NCBI RefSeq assembly: GCF_000003815.2
Contig: NC_049992.1
Coordinates: forward strand, 6,748,760-6,812,759
Direction: 5' to 3'
Length of the DNA stretch: 64,000 nucleotides
DNA from: Branchiostoma floridae
Lineage: Eukaryota; Chordata; Leptocardii; Amphioxiformes; Branchiostomatidae
The translations under genes were made by a program, and so were the position numbers. The notes beneath the pieces were generated by a model, which saw nothing but the letters and a program-made list of their open reading frames with translations, was not told the origin of the DNA and did no database searches. Positions 1-13,392 of the stretch are shown here, one piece after another (position 1 is the stretch's first letter; each line of letters begins with the position of its first letter).

Positions 1-3000
1 AGTGCTACTCATGTGTCTAAAGTGAGGGAATCTATTCACTATATTTTAAATACTAATAGTTAATATATAAACAACTTATTACTAGAATCGTGTTCACCTC
101 TTGTCCGTTGCACACGTGATATAGCACAGCTTGACGACCGGAAACATACCTACCGCTGTCCTCAACATTCCTCTCGAGACCTCCTCGGACTTAACCCACT
201 CAAGGAGGTCGTTACGACTTAAACTTTCCTCGGCCCTTTAAGACGAAGCGGCAGTTTTACGGGGATGAAGCTAGCAAGCTAAAGTCTCCCAGAAGAGGGA
301 GAAGGGTGCTCATCACCTTATCGATTATCTATAAAGCAGGGCAGACCAACGGCCCCAGCGCTGAAGCCAGTAAATCATCACACTACATGGGAGCCTCTCT
401 CGGCACCAAACTACTTGCTACGAATATCGGACTCGTTATTTCACTGACAATTAATCATTACGGCTCGACGAATGTGGAGCCTACTTTTCTCTTCAACATT
501 TCCAACGATAAGCATAATCTTTTTTTCCAGCATTGATTATATGTCAATATCAATGATATCAAAAGATTCTACTGATGATTAATATCGTCTGAATTATCAT
601 GTTGTAGTCAATACAAATGTTTTAGAAAATATCTCTTACCTTGATGTCAATCTGAATCGACGTATTAGACCAATGGCTTTCTGTATCCATCCCATACCGT
701 GGGACATTTGCTTGAACTGATGAGTTTTCGTGTTGGACAAATTATCTGGTGACCAAGCATTTTGTTTTCGCCATCTTTACCTTTCCCAGAAAAGGCTATA
801 TAAAACCATGAAAACGCAAGTCATATACTGTCATACCTATATATAGTATGTAAGCCAACCCACGTATTTCATTCAGATATGTGGTCCAAATGAAGCATGC
901 TACAATCGATGTAATGCTCATATAACAAGCAGCCAATACGTACACTCAAATTTTGGCACGAACTTCCTAATGGGACACATCTATTACAAATCACCGAGAT
1001 CACTGATGAAATTCCCACACAGAAAGGGATAGTCGGATGAAAGAGTTTTTCTGATCTGCGTCCGATGATCTGGCATTAATCATAATCAAAAAAGGGTGTG
1101 CGAGTCTGTGGGGGGAATTCAAATAAACCCTCGCATCGAATAGTTACGTTCCAGTTTTGATGGGATTCGTGCAATAGAGAGAAAAAATTAAGATTCCGTC
1201 AAAACTTGGCTCGGATCTCAGATGTTCAATCATCGTGTTATCGTGCAAGTCACGCTCGCATGTTCTAGTTCCCGTCGTATTTCTGCGGCAATGCGAGAAG
1301 ATCCCAATAACCACATCCACTGGCTCGCCGCCGTGTACCCGATTCATAGCCATGACTGATGAGGCACTTGCGGAGACAACTTCAAACGAAATGAAAGTGT
1401 GACGGCATCCCCACAGATATCAAAAGTCTGACTACCTGACACTATTCTCCTCCGATCGAATTTCGAAGGTTATACCTTCAGGTCTGCGTAGAATGTGTAA
1501 TCAAGGTTTCCATCCGATTGGTTCGGAGAGCCTCGCATGGGTGTTTGATAAGATCTTAATATCCGGACTGAAATGACATCAAACTGCAATCGTTTCCAGG
1601 ATCTGTTGGGAAACATAGAAATATTCCCTCTTGTATTCTTTCTCATCACTGACATCATTTTCATTTGGATGTTTTTTGCTCGAATGGAAGAGTACGTATG
1701 ATTATTCCTTGTGTGAGATGCATAGTGGCTAAATGCAACTGATGATCAGACTGGACTGTTCCTGGCATCTGCTTGTCTGACCAAGTGTTTTCACCATTCA
1801 TCTCATGCTCCCTTCTCTCCTCAAAATTTAAATCTACATCAAACTTTGCATAGGATATTTTATAATGTTGCTTTTTCGTCGGTGGTCATCTGCTGTTACT
1901 GCAGAATCCCTCGCCCTTCTAACAACCGGTGTTGTTTCTCTCCCATTTGCTTCAATAGCAGATTTCCTCATACCTTCTAGTGCTTCAAACCAAAGATGTC
2001 GGAGCTATTGGAGATGGCTCTTTCTCCTGGGGGAAGAAGATCGCTGATTATCACCTGTCATCACTGCCTTACCCAACCCCCTAGGGGCTCCATCACGACC
2101 TGGTAAGATTCCGAAGGAAGATGAAACCTTGCAGGCGATGACAAGAGAGAGGTCACGCCTCCGTGCCCCAGCCTCCGGCAGAATGGCTGATGGTCTGATG
2201 CGTGCTTGAAACATAATCACGAGTCCATCACGAGGGTATAGCCCTCATGCTACCTTTTGAAGCAATGTTTTTAGATACAACGCATTTCCAGGAGGCTCTG
2301 TGTTCAGCGTTCTATGCATGTTTAAAAGAATACGTTCTGTGGCCTACCCATTTATTTCGAAGGGATTTACGATATCAACGCTTTACGATAAGGACGTTTT
2401 CGCTCATGAGCAGGCGTTGATATCCACCAGGTGTCCATCCTGTCCTCATGTCATCTTGAATCATCGCAAAACTTTTATTGCCGGATTTATCAGTTAAGTA
2501 GCTATCTCGTGCACGTTGTACTGAAATCTGTATCATAAATCATGATGCGAACTATAGACTATATTCGGCCTTTGAAGTATGCTAGAACCTATCAAGGTAC
2601 ATATAAGGAACCTACAATACAACTATGCCTGTGTTCTTGGTTATGGGCTATTATTTTCAAAGCGCCATGGGATCCTTGGTATTTGAATTGAGGGATTGGA
2701 ATAAAGTTTGCTAAAGAGAAGAATCAAAATCAAAAGAGACAAAAGAGTTTTTATAGAAGCCTTATAATATGTTGATTCGCTTACAGCATAGATGCAAATT
2801 ATTCTGAACATTTGATAAACTGCTGGTTCAACGTGGATTCTATTCACAGCCTAAAATTATTTGGCATAAGGTGTTTAACAAGATCTACTTCGTACGGAAT
2901 TCTCACTGTACGTAGACGTACGCGTGTCATTTTAATATTTCATATTTGTTAAACATTTCCTGCTTGTAATAGAGAATGAACGACAAAGGAAAACTACTGC

Positions 3001-3509
3001 CAAGAAGTGTGTTACATGACAAAAAAGAGATTTCGACACATAATAACACTAATACATACATAATCCCCACTCATAGCAGACTAAGTATACCGACTTAAAC
3101 CTATTGGACGCGAGGGAAATAACAATCAGCCATAAGACCCTACTTATATACATCATAATACAAATAAGTCTTCCCACGGCGTGTTGTTTTCATGGGTAAA
3201 CCTCACTGTGCTAATAGCATTATTCGGTAACTACGCTATTGTAATGATGGTGCGAACTGTAAACCATAGACGTGAGAGGATTTGACAGAAGGAGGCACTT
3301 CAGTTCATCCCATCGCTGTGTGATGAATATGTTAGCTCGAACATATGGGACGCTAACGGCTCAGATAAGCCACCGGTACAGGCCGATAACGACATGTGTT
3401 TTTCATGTGAAGAAAGGTAGAGATCCGTAGGGGAGAGAAATACGTGTAATTAACTTGGAGACAGACGTGGCTCAGGTGAAGAAAAACGTAACAACGTCTA
3501 GAAAGGGAA
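1..3509. other. No recognised gene
   Basis: AT-rich DNA with frames of up to 76 codons on both strands and no convincing exon. A small GC-balanced patch at 2030-2230 has a donor-like GGTTGG|GTAAGG on the minus strand but no clear acceptor. Confidence 0.4.
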
Positions 3510-3661
3510 AATGAATGAATGAATGAATGAATGAATGAATGAATGAATGAATGAATGAATGAATGAATGAATGAATGAATGAATGAATGAATGAATGAAT
3601 GAATAAATGAATGAATGAATGGATGGATGAATGAATGAATAAATGAATGAATGAATGAATG
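3510..3661. repeat. (AATG)n microsatellite
   Basis: About 37 tetranucleotide units with a few AATA and GGAT variants. It translates to an artefactual Ile/His/Ser repeat on the minus strand. Confidence 0.98.
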
Positions 3662-4404
3662 GTGTCCATGTCAGTTCTAATATTCACTTAATGCATTTGC
3701 AAAGAGCAAAAATAAACATAAACGCGCTGAATTTTTCATTCTTATCAACCTCTGTACATCTCAACTGAAATGAAATCCCTTTCACAGCGAGGTATCATAA
3801 TCAAAATCAGTCTCACAGCTTGGTATGTTATACCGCATTCTCAGTCCCCTGGCTTTGTGACTGCTCCAGACAGTTCCTGTTCTCAGTTCGATGAAAAAAG
3901 CCCGTGATTTTTCCTCACGGCGTCTAACGGGGTCAGCGCTTATCGTAATTTAATTTGTGTCCATCTTCTCGCTTTCTGACCCAGAAATCTAATAGCGCGT
4001 TCCGAGAAAGAGAACGATTCGAGAAGTACTTCTCATCCGTTAGATCAATACGCGAAATGCTGTAGGGTTAATGCATTGCCTAGCCTACACAAAATTAAAT
4101 TATGTAACATGTAACTATGCTACATTATTCGACTTATCTCCTTAGATATGTTTAACTTTGCATTTCTATGCGTTTATTTATCGATACAGTGGGAGACATC
4201 AATTGTCTTTCATTTGTCTCGAAATTAAGTTAAAACATTCCTACCCAATCAAGTTTCTTAAAATGTATGTCAATTGAGATTGGATTTCAGCCTAAGTAAT
4301 AGTTGTTAATCTTCATTTGCTATGTTCCCAGTACCTTATATGAATGGCTTAAGCTTATTTAGCTTTACTGTGACATGGACTTAAATATTTTGAATGGACT
4401 GGTC

Positions 4405-4459
4405 GTTTGTTTGTTTGTTTGTTTGTTTGTTTGTTTGTTTGTTTGTTTGTTTGTTTGTG
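4405..4459. repeat. (GTTT)n microsatellite
   Basis: About 13 GTTT units without interruption. Confidence 0.97.
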
Positions 4460-5869
4460 GCGTGGAATAGACGATCTTGAACTATTTTGACGTGTATCAT
4501 TGATAATCATTTGAATTGCTTTTATATCGAAATAAAACACAATGGTAAAAATACGTTAAATACATGTATACAGAAATTTGTCACGTTAAATGAAAATGTA
4601 ATATCTAACTATACAAATTGGAGGATTCCTTAACCACAATAATTCTCACTGCTCATTTGATCACATTTTGCATAAATGTTCCAACGTTTATCTCAGAATA
4701 TACACGTGATGATTTCTACATCTCTTTTTATTGCTTTCTGAGTTGAGCCGAGGGGGGGCGGCATTGAAAAAAAATTGCCTAAGGGGCCTTAAAAATACAA
4801 GAAAAATTAGCCCCTGAAATGCAGGAAATGAGGTTTCAAATGGTCATGATTTCAATTTTTCTCTGGACCGACTCTTGGCTTGATTCAAGTTGAGTTTGTT
4901 AAAAAAAAAAGCTAATGGGGGCGATATGTTACGAGTGATTTCATCTTGTCGACCCGGAGAGTTTGCTGAAGAGCAACAAAGTAGGTTACCAGTAATTTAC
5001 ATCTGATTATAGCATAGGGACTACATCCTGGACCAGTTAGGCCTGTTGAGGCAAAGCTAACATGGCCTCATTCTGTCTAAACTGGAAGGAATCGGAGCCA
5101 TGCACTTATAGATGAATTCACTACCTCTGGTGTCTGGCCGTCCTTAAAGGGGCATTCGACTCCACATGGGAGTGTTAATTACCGATAGATATTAATTTAG
5201 GAAGTAATAAATGCATACTACTTCACATTATACGATAAAGTACCCAGTTGCTCCACGTGCCTCAAACGCATTCAGTCTTCTACTAAACTCCCCAAGTCCA
5301 ATTGTTATTGGTCTTGTTGTAGTCGTAATCAATCCCTTCAATTTTACCATCACGAAATTAAATACACGTAGATAATATTTGATTGGAATACAGGTATACT
5401 AACTTAAAGCCGTATTATGATTTTGCTTCAACAGCGAAGTAATGTTCAATTCTGAACATACGGCAATGAATTGAGTATCGGTCTATTATTAGCCATTCCC
5501 GGATAAATAGCCCACAAGTACAACTTGGGCGCGAGCTCTGATAGACACGTGACTTTGATCACAGGTCAAAGGTGGCTGGAAGCCTGTCACGTCTCCCGTC
5601 ATGCGTCCAAACAAGGAAGTCATTCATCTTTAATGTGATCGGCTTGAGATTTGCTCAATCCTGATTCTCCGTTGAGCCAAAGTTAAATATTTTTAGAATT
5701 GTAGTGGAGAAACTTAATTGTTTGCTTGTTTTTGCTTTGCATAGCCAGTAAACCATTTCATGGCGTAACATTAAAGGTTTATATTGAAGAGTACAAGCTG
5801 CAAATCTAGGCAGGTTTATTGTATCCGCTCACACAGGGAAGGACTTCTACTCATGTCAATACGTGTGGT

Positions 5870-6105
5870 GGGTTCTTACGTACGTAAGGCGTGGCTCTCC
5901 TCAAACACGGGACCTCCATTTAACGTTCTATCCGAGGGACGGCCTTAACCGAAGCTGGGTACTCATTTTCACATATGTCGAGTGAGGAAATTGGTGCGAA
6001 GTGCCTTTCCCAGAGCCACAACATCAGAATCCTTCAGAGACTCAAATTCAGTACCTCCAGGATACCTTTAGATACAACCCTAACCACCAGGCCACCTTGC
6101 CATTT
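5870..6105 (-). mobile_element. tRNA-derived SINE
   Basis: On the minus strand the element starts with a tRNA-like head: box A-like TGGCCTGGTGGTTAGGG and box B-like TGAATTTGAGTC. The body follows with TTGTGGCTCTGGGAAAGGCAC and GTAAGAACCCACC further on. It shares its body with the copies at 55305 and 37872. Confidence 0.75.
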
Positions 6106-6191
6106 TCATCACGTTAACCGTCATCGCGGCAAGCTTTCCGCCCATGTTCGCGCCCACCCAGTCAGACAGCAGGACCCACTGGGGCGAGCTT

Positions 6192-6564
6192 CTGACTGAC
6201 GGATCCTAGTTCTACTCCCCCTCTTCTGACTGATGGATTCTAGTTCTACTCCCCATCCTCTGACTGACGGATCCTAGTTCTACTCCCCCTCCTCTGACTG
6301 ACGGATCCTAGTTCTACTCCCCCTCCTCTGACTGACGGATCCTAGCTCTACTCCCCCTCCTCTGACTGACGGATCCTAGTTTCTACTACCCCTCCTCTGA
6401 CTGACGGATCCTAGTTCTACTCCCCCTCCTCTGACTGACGGATCATAGTTTCTACTCCCCCTCTTCTGACTAACGGATCCTAGTTCTACTACCCCTCCCC
6501 TGACGCGCCTCCCGTCCTTCTGACTGACGGATCCTAGTTCTACTCCCCCTCCTCTGACGCGCCT
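6192..6564. repeat. 34-bp minisatellite
   Basis: Tandem copies of a 34-bp unit (CTGACTGACGGATCCTAGTT, then CTACTCCCCCTCCT), about 11 units, most containing a BamHI-type GGATCC. Two units carry an inserted GCGCCTCCCGTCC-type spacer. The array follows directly after the SINE. Confidence 0.95.
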
Positions 6565-8310
6565 ACCACCCCGTCCTCACGCTTCGTCGCTGCCATTTGC
6601 TCCGGTATGATGATGTAATAGAGAGGATTAAGCTTGTGACAGAATCATGGATGTAAGACAGATGCGTTCTTGGGAAAGGCTCTTCAGTTGAAAGAAGACA
6701 GTGGTCGACAATGGACGTGTTGTAGATTAAGATACGTCTCCCGTTTGAACGGTGATGTATTACGTTGGACGCTATCATAATTTTGTTGGTATGACCGGAA
6801 AAAGGCGTTTCATATAGTACTTGGTTAGAGGCATTGACAAGAACATACTGCTAATATTACATTACGTTTTCTTCGATAGCGCGCTTCTATATCACCATGT
6901 CAAAAGATTTTTGTCTCTAGAAACAGACATCTGTTATATTTTCTTTGACTTGGTTTTACTTTGCATCGTCTTATTGGATACATTCTACTCTGCGTGTATT
7001 TTACATCATGGTTTGATTCCTCATATACTAGTCATAGTCACATATCGGTGTTATATACAGCTTTGAGAATAGCCATGACGTATTTGTATGAATGACCTGT
7101 AAGATTCACCAAAAAATGCAAAATAGTCACAAAATGACAACATATAAATGCAAAGTGTATGTACATATTTTCCACTTCCCCCGTCAATTAGAGAGATCAT
7201 TAGACGAAACGCGTACACTTCTTCAGTGACGCCTCACCATCGTCTACCACTGTACGTTGCTGACGCCAGGTAAAGTTATATCTCATATCTACGGAATGAT
7301 AAACCATAATGCGGTAGACACGTTTAAAGGTCCCTCAACGCACCGCTCTGGAAATTGCCTGTACAATGGACCCCTTTAAGCCATAATCGGTTTTCATGGC
7401 CAGCCGCACATTGTAAATCCTCGCTGTCCTGTCGGATCCTTAACTTATGAAGCTTCTCTCACATGTATCCGGAAAAATTCCAGAGGGACCGTGCAGTGCG
7501 ATTGTATTTTTCCCTCGAAGGTCGCTGGATCGAACCCGGCTTTGAGAGTACAGTTCTTAGGTAATTGTATAAATACGAAGAAGAAGAACTTAATTGCACG
7601 ACAACTTTATAGGATACAATGTGTGGCAACTTGTACATACACAAAATGTACAATACATACGGGCCAGTTTAACTACATGAGTTGCTTGTATCTAAAAATC
7701 TAAGAAACTAATCTATTTTACAAAAAATGGTAATATTACAAACAATCAGGCTAGTGTTATGTGCTGCTTTAGGACAGCATGATATTGTCTCGTTTGTTAA
7801 AGTAATTGTATATAAATTGACCGACATAGGCAGATATATCAGCAGGACACGATAGTAACATAACATTAAACATTTCTGTCTTGGTATGTGGTAACATTGT
7901 ATCAGCATGCATTTGATAGATTTTGGTCTCTCTCTATCATTAGTTGGACAGTCCATTATGAACTTGGATTCATTTTCAATATACGTGTTCCTTTCATGTC
8001 ACTAGTTCATCTTTTCTGAAGTCTGGTATGTGTCATTTAAGTGCCTACAGCGCTAATCTACTCTTAAGAGCTCCCTCACGATTAAAGGGGTACAAAATGC
8101 CGGCTCTTGAAGCAATCGATGATTGAAGTGGTTCACTAGTAATGATTATGTTTTTAAAATGATGCTGGCAATCATGGATAGAAAATGGGGCCATTTTTTT
8201 TTACTCAGGACGGCCTGTGTCTTTTCCCGTGCAATCATGAAACTACGTATACTCATGACGGGATTACATAACGTATCAGGTATATATGGACATCAAGAGA
8301 TCCTTTAATC
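6565..8310. other. No recognised gene
   Basis: AT-rich DNA with short frames on both strands. A weak tRNA-like segment near 7470-7545 ends in GGATCGAACCCGGC, probably a SINE relic. No exon is supported. Confidence 0.4.
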
Positions 8311-8553
8311 AGTAGATGTTTGTCAGGAGAATCTATGGAACAAGGTCACATACCAGGGTCGCAGGGACTCAAACTCGACCTTCTACTTCGTCTTACCAGC
8401 CCTGCCTACATAATCAACATACAAGTTATTTTGTAATCCGCCCCGAGGTTCCAAAGTTGGGAAAATACAAACACACAGGCAGGCAGACAAACAGACCGAA
8501 AGATCGACACAATACACATGTATCTAAACAATACATACTTACATTCATACCCT

Positions 8554-9030
8554 TTATCGAGTTGAATCATTGACAAAATTCCGCTTCCAGTGTGCTCTAT
8601 CTTTTATCAGTTCATTGAGGTTCTTATCATATAGTCCAGTTTCTGATTCAATAAAGTTATTTAGCGTGAGGTATGGACGGTCTCTTCTTCTGTTTGCTTC
8701 TGGGGACCAAAAGAGCAGTTTACCGGCTGGTTCGCCATGTCGAACAACATGTCCAGCATGGCTTAACCGGCGTCGCCTGACTTCAGTTGAAATAGATGGA
8801 AGAGTACCATACAATTCTTTGTTTGTTGTGTGTTCCCACCAAGAATTGTTGTATACAACACGTAGCATCCTGGTGAAGGAACCATCCAGTTTCCTGGTCT
8901 GAGAAGTATTCATTGTCCAAGACTCACAGCCATAAAGTAAAATGGAGATAATACAAGATTGGACTACTCTAGTTTTTGTTTCTTTTCTGATGTGAGACTT
9001 CCACAAAACAAAACATCTGAACCATAGCAT
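8554..9030 (-). mobile_element. LINE fragment: C-terminal part of a reverse transcriptase (RTE-like)
   Basis: A 158-codon frame reads as the end of a non-LTR retrotransposon polymerase. It has SILLYGCESWTM, the thumb/connector region with RMLRVVYNNSWWEHTTN, RRRRLSHAGHVVRHGE, and a closing region with RRRDRPYLT and HWKR. It is 5'-truncated, as is usual for LINE copies, and still open. RTE-like is the closest class by motif style. Confidence 0.85.
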
Positions 9031-10590
9031 GGTACGAACTATTTTTTCCTAATAGTAAGATGAAAGGGGGATTTCGTTAACATATAAGCAAACACCGGCT
9101 CATAACTTTTGTAGTCTTCATTTACATTCGCGTTGCCTTGAACAGACAGGAAGACCTTACTTGGCTAAGAGACAACTGAAAGTTTCAACGCCTGAACGTT
9201 ACATCATTTAGCTTGTAATGGCATGTCATTTGCTTGATCAATAGCCTTCCGCCAAACTTGAGAAATTTCATTTCGTATCCGGTCAATGATGCCAAGCGGG
9301 CAATTGTAACAGCGTCCAAAGGCTTCGGTGACATTACCATTCTTTGGAAACAAATTGGAAAGGAGTGTCTAGAACAGACTGTCTCTCCGTCAAGAAAATT
9401 ACCCAATAACGTTTACGCCGTCTGGACTAACAGCTCTTGTTCGTGTGCTTATCTTTTAGATGGACAGCAAGAGAATTTTTGTGACGCTAATGCCGTGTCT
9501 GACATTTCAGACCAACAAGAGGTTAGAACATAGTTCATCCATAACTTTTGAGGTATTCGTTTTACAAACAGCAATGGCAGGCACGTCTGATAGTTGATAC
9601 TACTGCAACATACATGCACTCTTGTCTATGGTTTATATGGCCCCGTCAGAGAGAGATTTATCAGCAAGAGTCCCTTCTGGAGACATAAATTGGGATAAGC
9701 TCCTGGAAATTGGGCCGGAGAAGTCGCCTTCTTACGATGGGTTTTTAAAAATCCCAGCACATTTCCGCGTAATCTTCCTATCTAATCGATGCTTAGCCGA
9801 ACTCATGCCTCTTTCCGGAATATGTAGTAGGTTTATTCAGACGACGCTGTCCTATCGTGTATATCTATGTGTTCATCGGAAATATTTTACAAACCGTTCG
9901 GTTATTTTTGGCTCTATTCTTGACTCCATTCAAAATTGGTATCAAATCTAGTGTCTTCACACTAAGGAATCAAGTAGCTTTTCATACGTCTTGCTTAGGG
10001 AAATAAAGAAGTAAAACTTTCGTCGTCTAAGTCTTTATCATGTGCATCTATCTAGTCTATCGAACAATGCTGCAGCGTTTGCCTCAAGGCTATATTATTC
10101 ATGCGAAAACCTGACAATGCTCAACTGAAATAAATCTAATAAAAAAACGACGCTCTGCCTTTTTTAAGCATATGATTCTCGTTCGCAAGTGAGGATTTTC
10201 AAATGAACACGTTCGAACTATCTTCCCTTTGCAGACTCGTGTAATAATGCCTGCAACAACAATCCTACCGAGTTGTTTTGGGTGGTTTGTAACTCAATTC
10301 ACCGTATCAGCACCATCCAGGAAGCCGCTTGGTACATCGACCGGTGAGGTTGAATAGGATGCATTTTCCCTAAGTACTTCCCGGTCATAAATTATAAACC
10401 CTTCACTTCAGAACCAGAAATTGGCGTCGTTCATGCCATATGCAGTCGGTAATTTTGAAGTGGGCCGCTTTCAGAAAACTTCTCCATCCCTGTATAATCA
10501 TTGACATTGTGGACACATACATTTGACAGAGAGTGATTCCTATGCGGTGGATAATGATACTGAGGTTTTACATTCATCAAAATTACCCAC

Positions 10591-10800
10591 CTCCGTGGGG
10601 AGAAGATGATCCGTCTTCTCCCACGTTCAGGACTGTTTCCGTGACGGTTTGACGGTGTGTTTTTTGTTGGATGATTCTTTGGAGGCACGCGAGGGTCGGG
10701 GGCGTGTTTCATGATGCCGTAAAGACCGACAGATGGATGGGGCAGTTCAGATAAAGGTAGAGTAGATGAAAGGACCCAGTGGGCAGCAGGCCTGCGGCTT
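10591..10800 (-). CDS. Possible exon, proline- and basic-rich
   Basis: The acceptor is CTTTCTAGCAACAG and the donor is CGGAG|GTGGGT. The 210 nt are open in phase 2 at both ends. The 70 residues are rich in P, H, R and N, and include HAPDPRVPPKNHP and a basic GRRR cluster. Base composition is more balanced than the flanks. The phase does not fit the leader exon at 13.3 kb (phase 1), so if real it needs an intervening exon or belongs to another transcript. No family is recognised. Confidence 0.25.
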
Positions 10801-11659
10801 CTGTTGCTAGAAAGTGGGCTGAAAACTATGAGCACTGCCTCCTACACTCAGTCTGTAAAGTTTATACCAGCCAAAGATGTACTCTATTCTCATCTCTCTC
10901 CTATACAGTAGTGTCCTGCAGCGATTTAACGATAATACATTATGCCCTTCACTGCTACGAGGACTTATTTCACTGACACATTTACAAAACTAGCATTTTT
11001 TAACATGCAATGCTTTCATTCAGTTGACATGTAGATTCTCGCATTTGATACAGTAGAAACTTGTCTTGTTTTTAATTTTCTGCTGTGATACATTTTGTAT
11101 TTATTACTATGTAAGCTTTACATACGCAAAGCTAGTGCTTACTTAGTACTCACAAACTGTAAGTGAATATAAAAAGACAGCGAACGATTGCAAGAAAATG
11201 CGTGATTCTTTGAACAAAAAATGTTTGTCTAAGACCATTGCGTATTACCGATAATAACGAATGGGTACTGAATACGCCGCAAAACGCAGCGCGTATGCAA
11301 TATCTGGAGGATGTAGGGGCAATGTTGCATCGGAATAACAGACGTTATAACCATTTACTATTTTTAAAGTGCACACATTGGTGAGCATTGCCATTGACTG
11401 AGTGGGTGGAAGTTCAATTGTCCTTGCCAGGCAGAAACAGGCATGTGTAAAAAAAAGACAGGGTCTACACAGGCGTTTTTGGAGTCGACTTAGGCTAACT
11501 CCATCGAAGTTCGTCTAAGAAGAGTGTGTATTACTAAATAGAAATTTACGGCATTCAAGTACCATTTTCGGTAATGGACTGGAGTAACTCCGAAACCATG
11601 CTCAAGTCGCGTTTACATGTGTTCTAAACAATCGGGGTCCACTTCGAGACAATTCCCGG

Positions 11660-12107
11660 TCAGTTATACAACTCTCCGGGGCCATGAATAAACTAATGAT
11701 TAGCGATCACCCTCTACAAATTGCTGGCAGATACACCCGAACTCCTCCAAATGATAGATTATGTATGTTTTGTGCTAAGAGCTATATGCGTATAGAAAAT
11801 GAGGTGCACTTTCTTCTAGAATGTTCACTGTACAAAGATTTACGCAATATCTTTGTTAATACTACACTTGCAAAACAGAAATATGCACAACTAAATACTT
11901 TTCCCAATATCTAATGTCATCAACTAACAACGATTTAATAGAAGAACTCTGTAAGTTCGTCTTCTCATGTAAGAAGAGGGAAGAAGAATGTAGAAACATA
12001 GGCATAAGTAGAACATTCAATAGCTTAAATATCAGTCTCCTTATTAGTACGTGTCACCTACAGCAAGGGGGCATGAACATGCAATAAACTTCATTATCAT
12101 TGTCATA
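11660..12107 (+). mobile_element. LINE 3' fragment with C-terminal zinc-knuckle-like region
   Basis: The frame at 11684-11914 ends with RLCMFCAKSYMRIENEVHFL and LECSLYKDLR. This is the CxxC...H...C segment found after the reverse transcriptase in many CR1/L2-type elements. The AT-rich 3' part runs to CAATAAACTTCATTATCATT near 12107, a typical LINE tail. Confidence 0.75.
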
Positions 12108-12270
12108 TGAAAGTCAGTGAAGGGACGTTGGCGCAAATATTAAAATTTGTTTCTCCCTCTTTATGGCATGAAGTTTCGGTATATGTTAAATATTTTGATC
12201 ACATTATTGTGGAATTTGGTCCAGACTTTAAGAGAGGCAATCCTGCAGTCTTCACACCGCTAACCTGGAA

Positions 12271-12541
12271 TCCTGTCTCCTCGTGGCTCGGCCTACCGTA
12301 GTTAGTGCAGGCTTTGTACGGGGCCAGTGCAGCTCTTAGCCGTCGGGGTAATCGGCCACACCCGGTAGGATTTTCACGCCCAGAGGGATAATTAACCGGC
12401 CGGCAATCCACTCACACTGGGCAAAGTCTAACCGCGTGAAAACCCTGCCGGTTGTGAACGATCTCCCTGGCGGCTGAGAGCTACACTGGCCTTGTAGAGA
12501 GCCTACACTAACTACGGTAGGCCGTGCCACAAGGAGACTGG
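12271..12541. mobile_element. Palindromic MITE
   Basis: About 70-bp imperfect terminal inverted repeats face each other. The left arm holds CGGCCTACCGTAGTTAGTG and the right arm its reverse complement CACTAACTACGGTAGGCCG, both continuing into matching GGCCAGTG and AGCCG blocks. No coding capacity. Confidence 0.85.
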
Positions 12542-13331
12542 CCCATTTGTGCAACTTGAGTCACTCTCATCGACGCCATGTGTAGGCAGAACGCCCCTGA
12601 ATCGGACTCGAAAACGCCTATGTTAACCCAGCCACACTTAACTCCAAAGCTAGTCCTAAAGCGACAAATTCACTACTCGCATAATATATACGCTACCTCA
12701 AAAACGTGACCAAATCAATAATATGCATTTTACTATGCTTAATCTTTGAAAAGGAGAGTAACGCGATAAAAGATTCATTGCGAGAGTGAAGGGGCTTAAA
12801 GACAAAACGTGGCAAAGAAGATAGCAGCTGTTGGAAAATTGAATTATGTAAGTGCCAGTCGCTGCTACATGATCCCTATCCTAGACTATAGTTCTATGGC
12901 GTAAACTATGATTCTGTAGCGGTCTTGCATTCGTTTTTTGGTGGTCTTAAGAAAACCAAACCAAACGTGAATCTGAGTCACGGATGTCGTAAATCTTCCG
13001 TTCTCACATATCTTAAACAGATTGAGAAGGTGAGAGAAAGCGAGGTAGCGGAAGAAAGAATGGGGCTGGAGTTAGGGAGGCTGGGTTGGAATGAGGTACG
13101 GGGAGAGAAAGAGAGATTCTAAATTCCCCTTTTAGTCAAACCTTACAACCGCCCAGTCTTAAGTTGATGTAAATGCTAGGAGATGCCTGAAGACGATGTT
13201 CGATCGCCCTGGAATCGATGAAGGTTATGAAGCTGCGGTTGTCCACCGTCTGCTGCCTGTGACCCTTGACGGTTCCGCTTGCATGAACCCCCAACCCCTT
13301 CCTTCACAAACAATTAGATAAACTCGCTTAC

Positions 13332-13392
13332 CTTTCCATTCACTGACAAGGAGTAGCAACGTCACCGCTACATAGCAGCTGAAACCTCTCAT
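13332..13392 (-). CDS. Leader exon of a second secreted or membrane protein
   Basis: ATG at 13392 opens 20 codons plus one base, ending at the strong donor AAAG|GTAAGC, phase 1. The peptide MRGFSCYVAVTLLLLVSEWK has a basic N-region (R2), a hydrophobic core AVTLLLLV and a polar end: a classical signal peptide. The split last codon is a glycine, the arrangement seen in leader exons of Ig-superfamily genes, and Ig1 of the receptor at 50.7 kb accepts exactly that. Here the leader lies downstream of the receptor's exons on the same strand, so it belongs to another gene running left. No compatible second exon was recognised between it and position 1. The surrounding 13.4-14.3 kb is richer in CG than its neighbours, as a promoter would be. 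Confidence 0.55.

Noticed and set aside
3472-3687. 71-codon frame of Ile/His/Ser/Phe repeats.
   Set aside because: Translation of the (AATG)n microsatellite.
10591-10800. Joining the possible exon here directly to the leader at 13332.
   Set aside because: Leader phase 1 would force a frame that stops after 30 codons; the open frame needs phase 2.
12199-12554. 70-72 codon minus-strand frames.
   Set aside because: They run across the arms of the palindromic MITE at 12271-12541.
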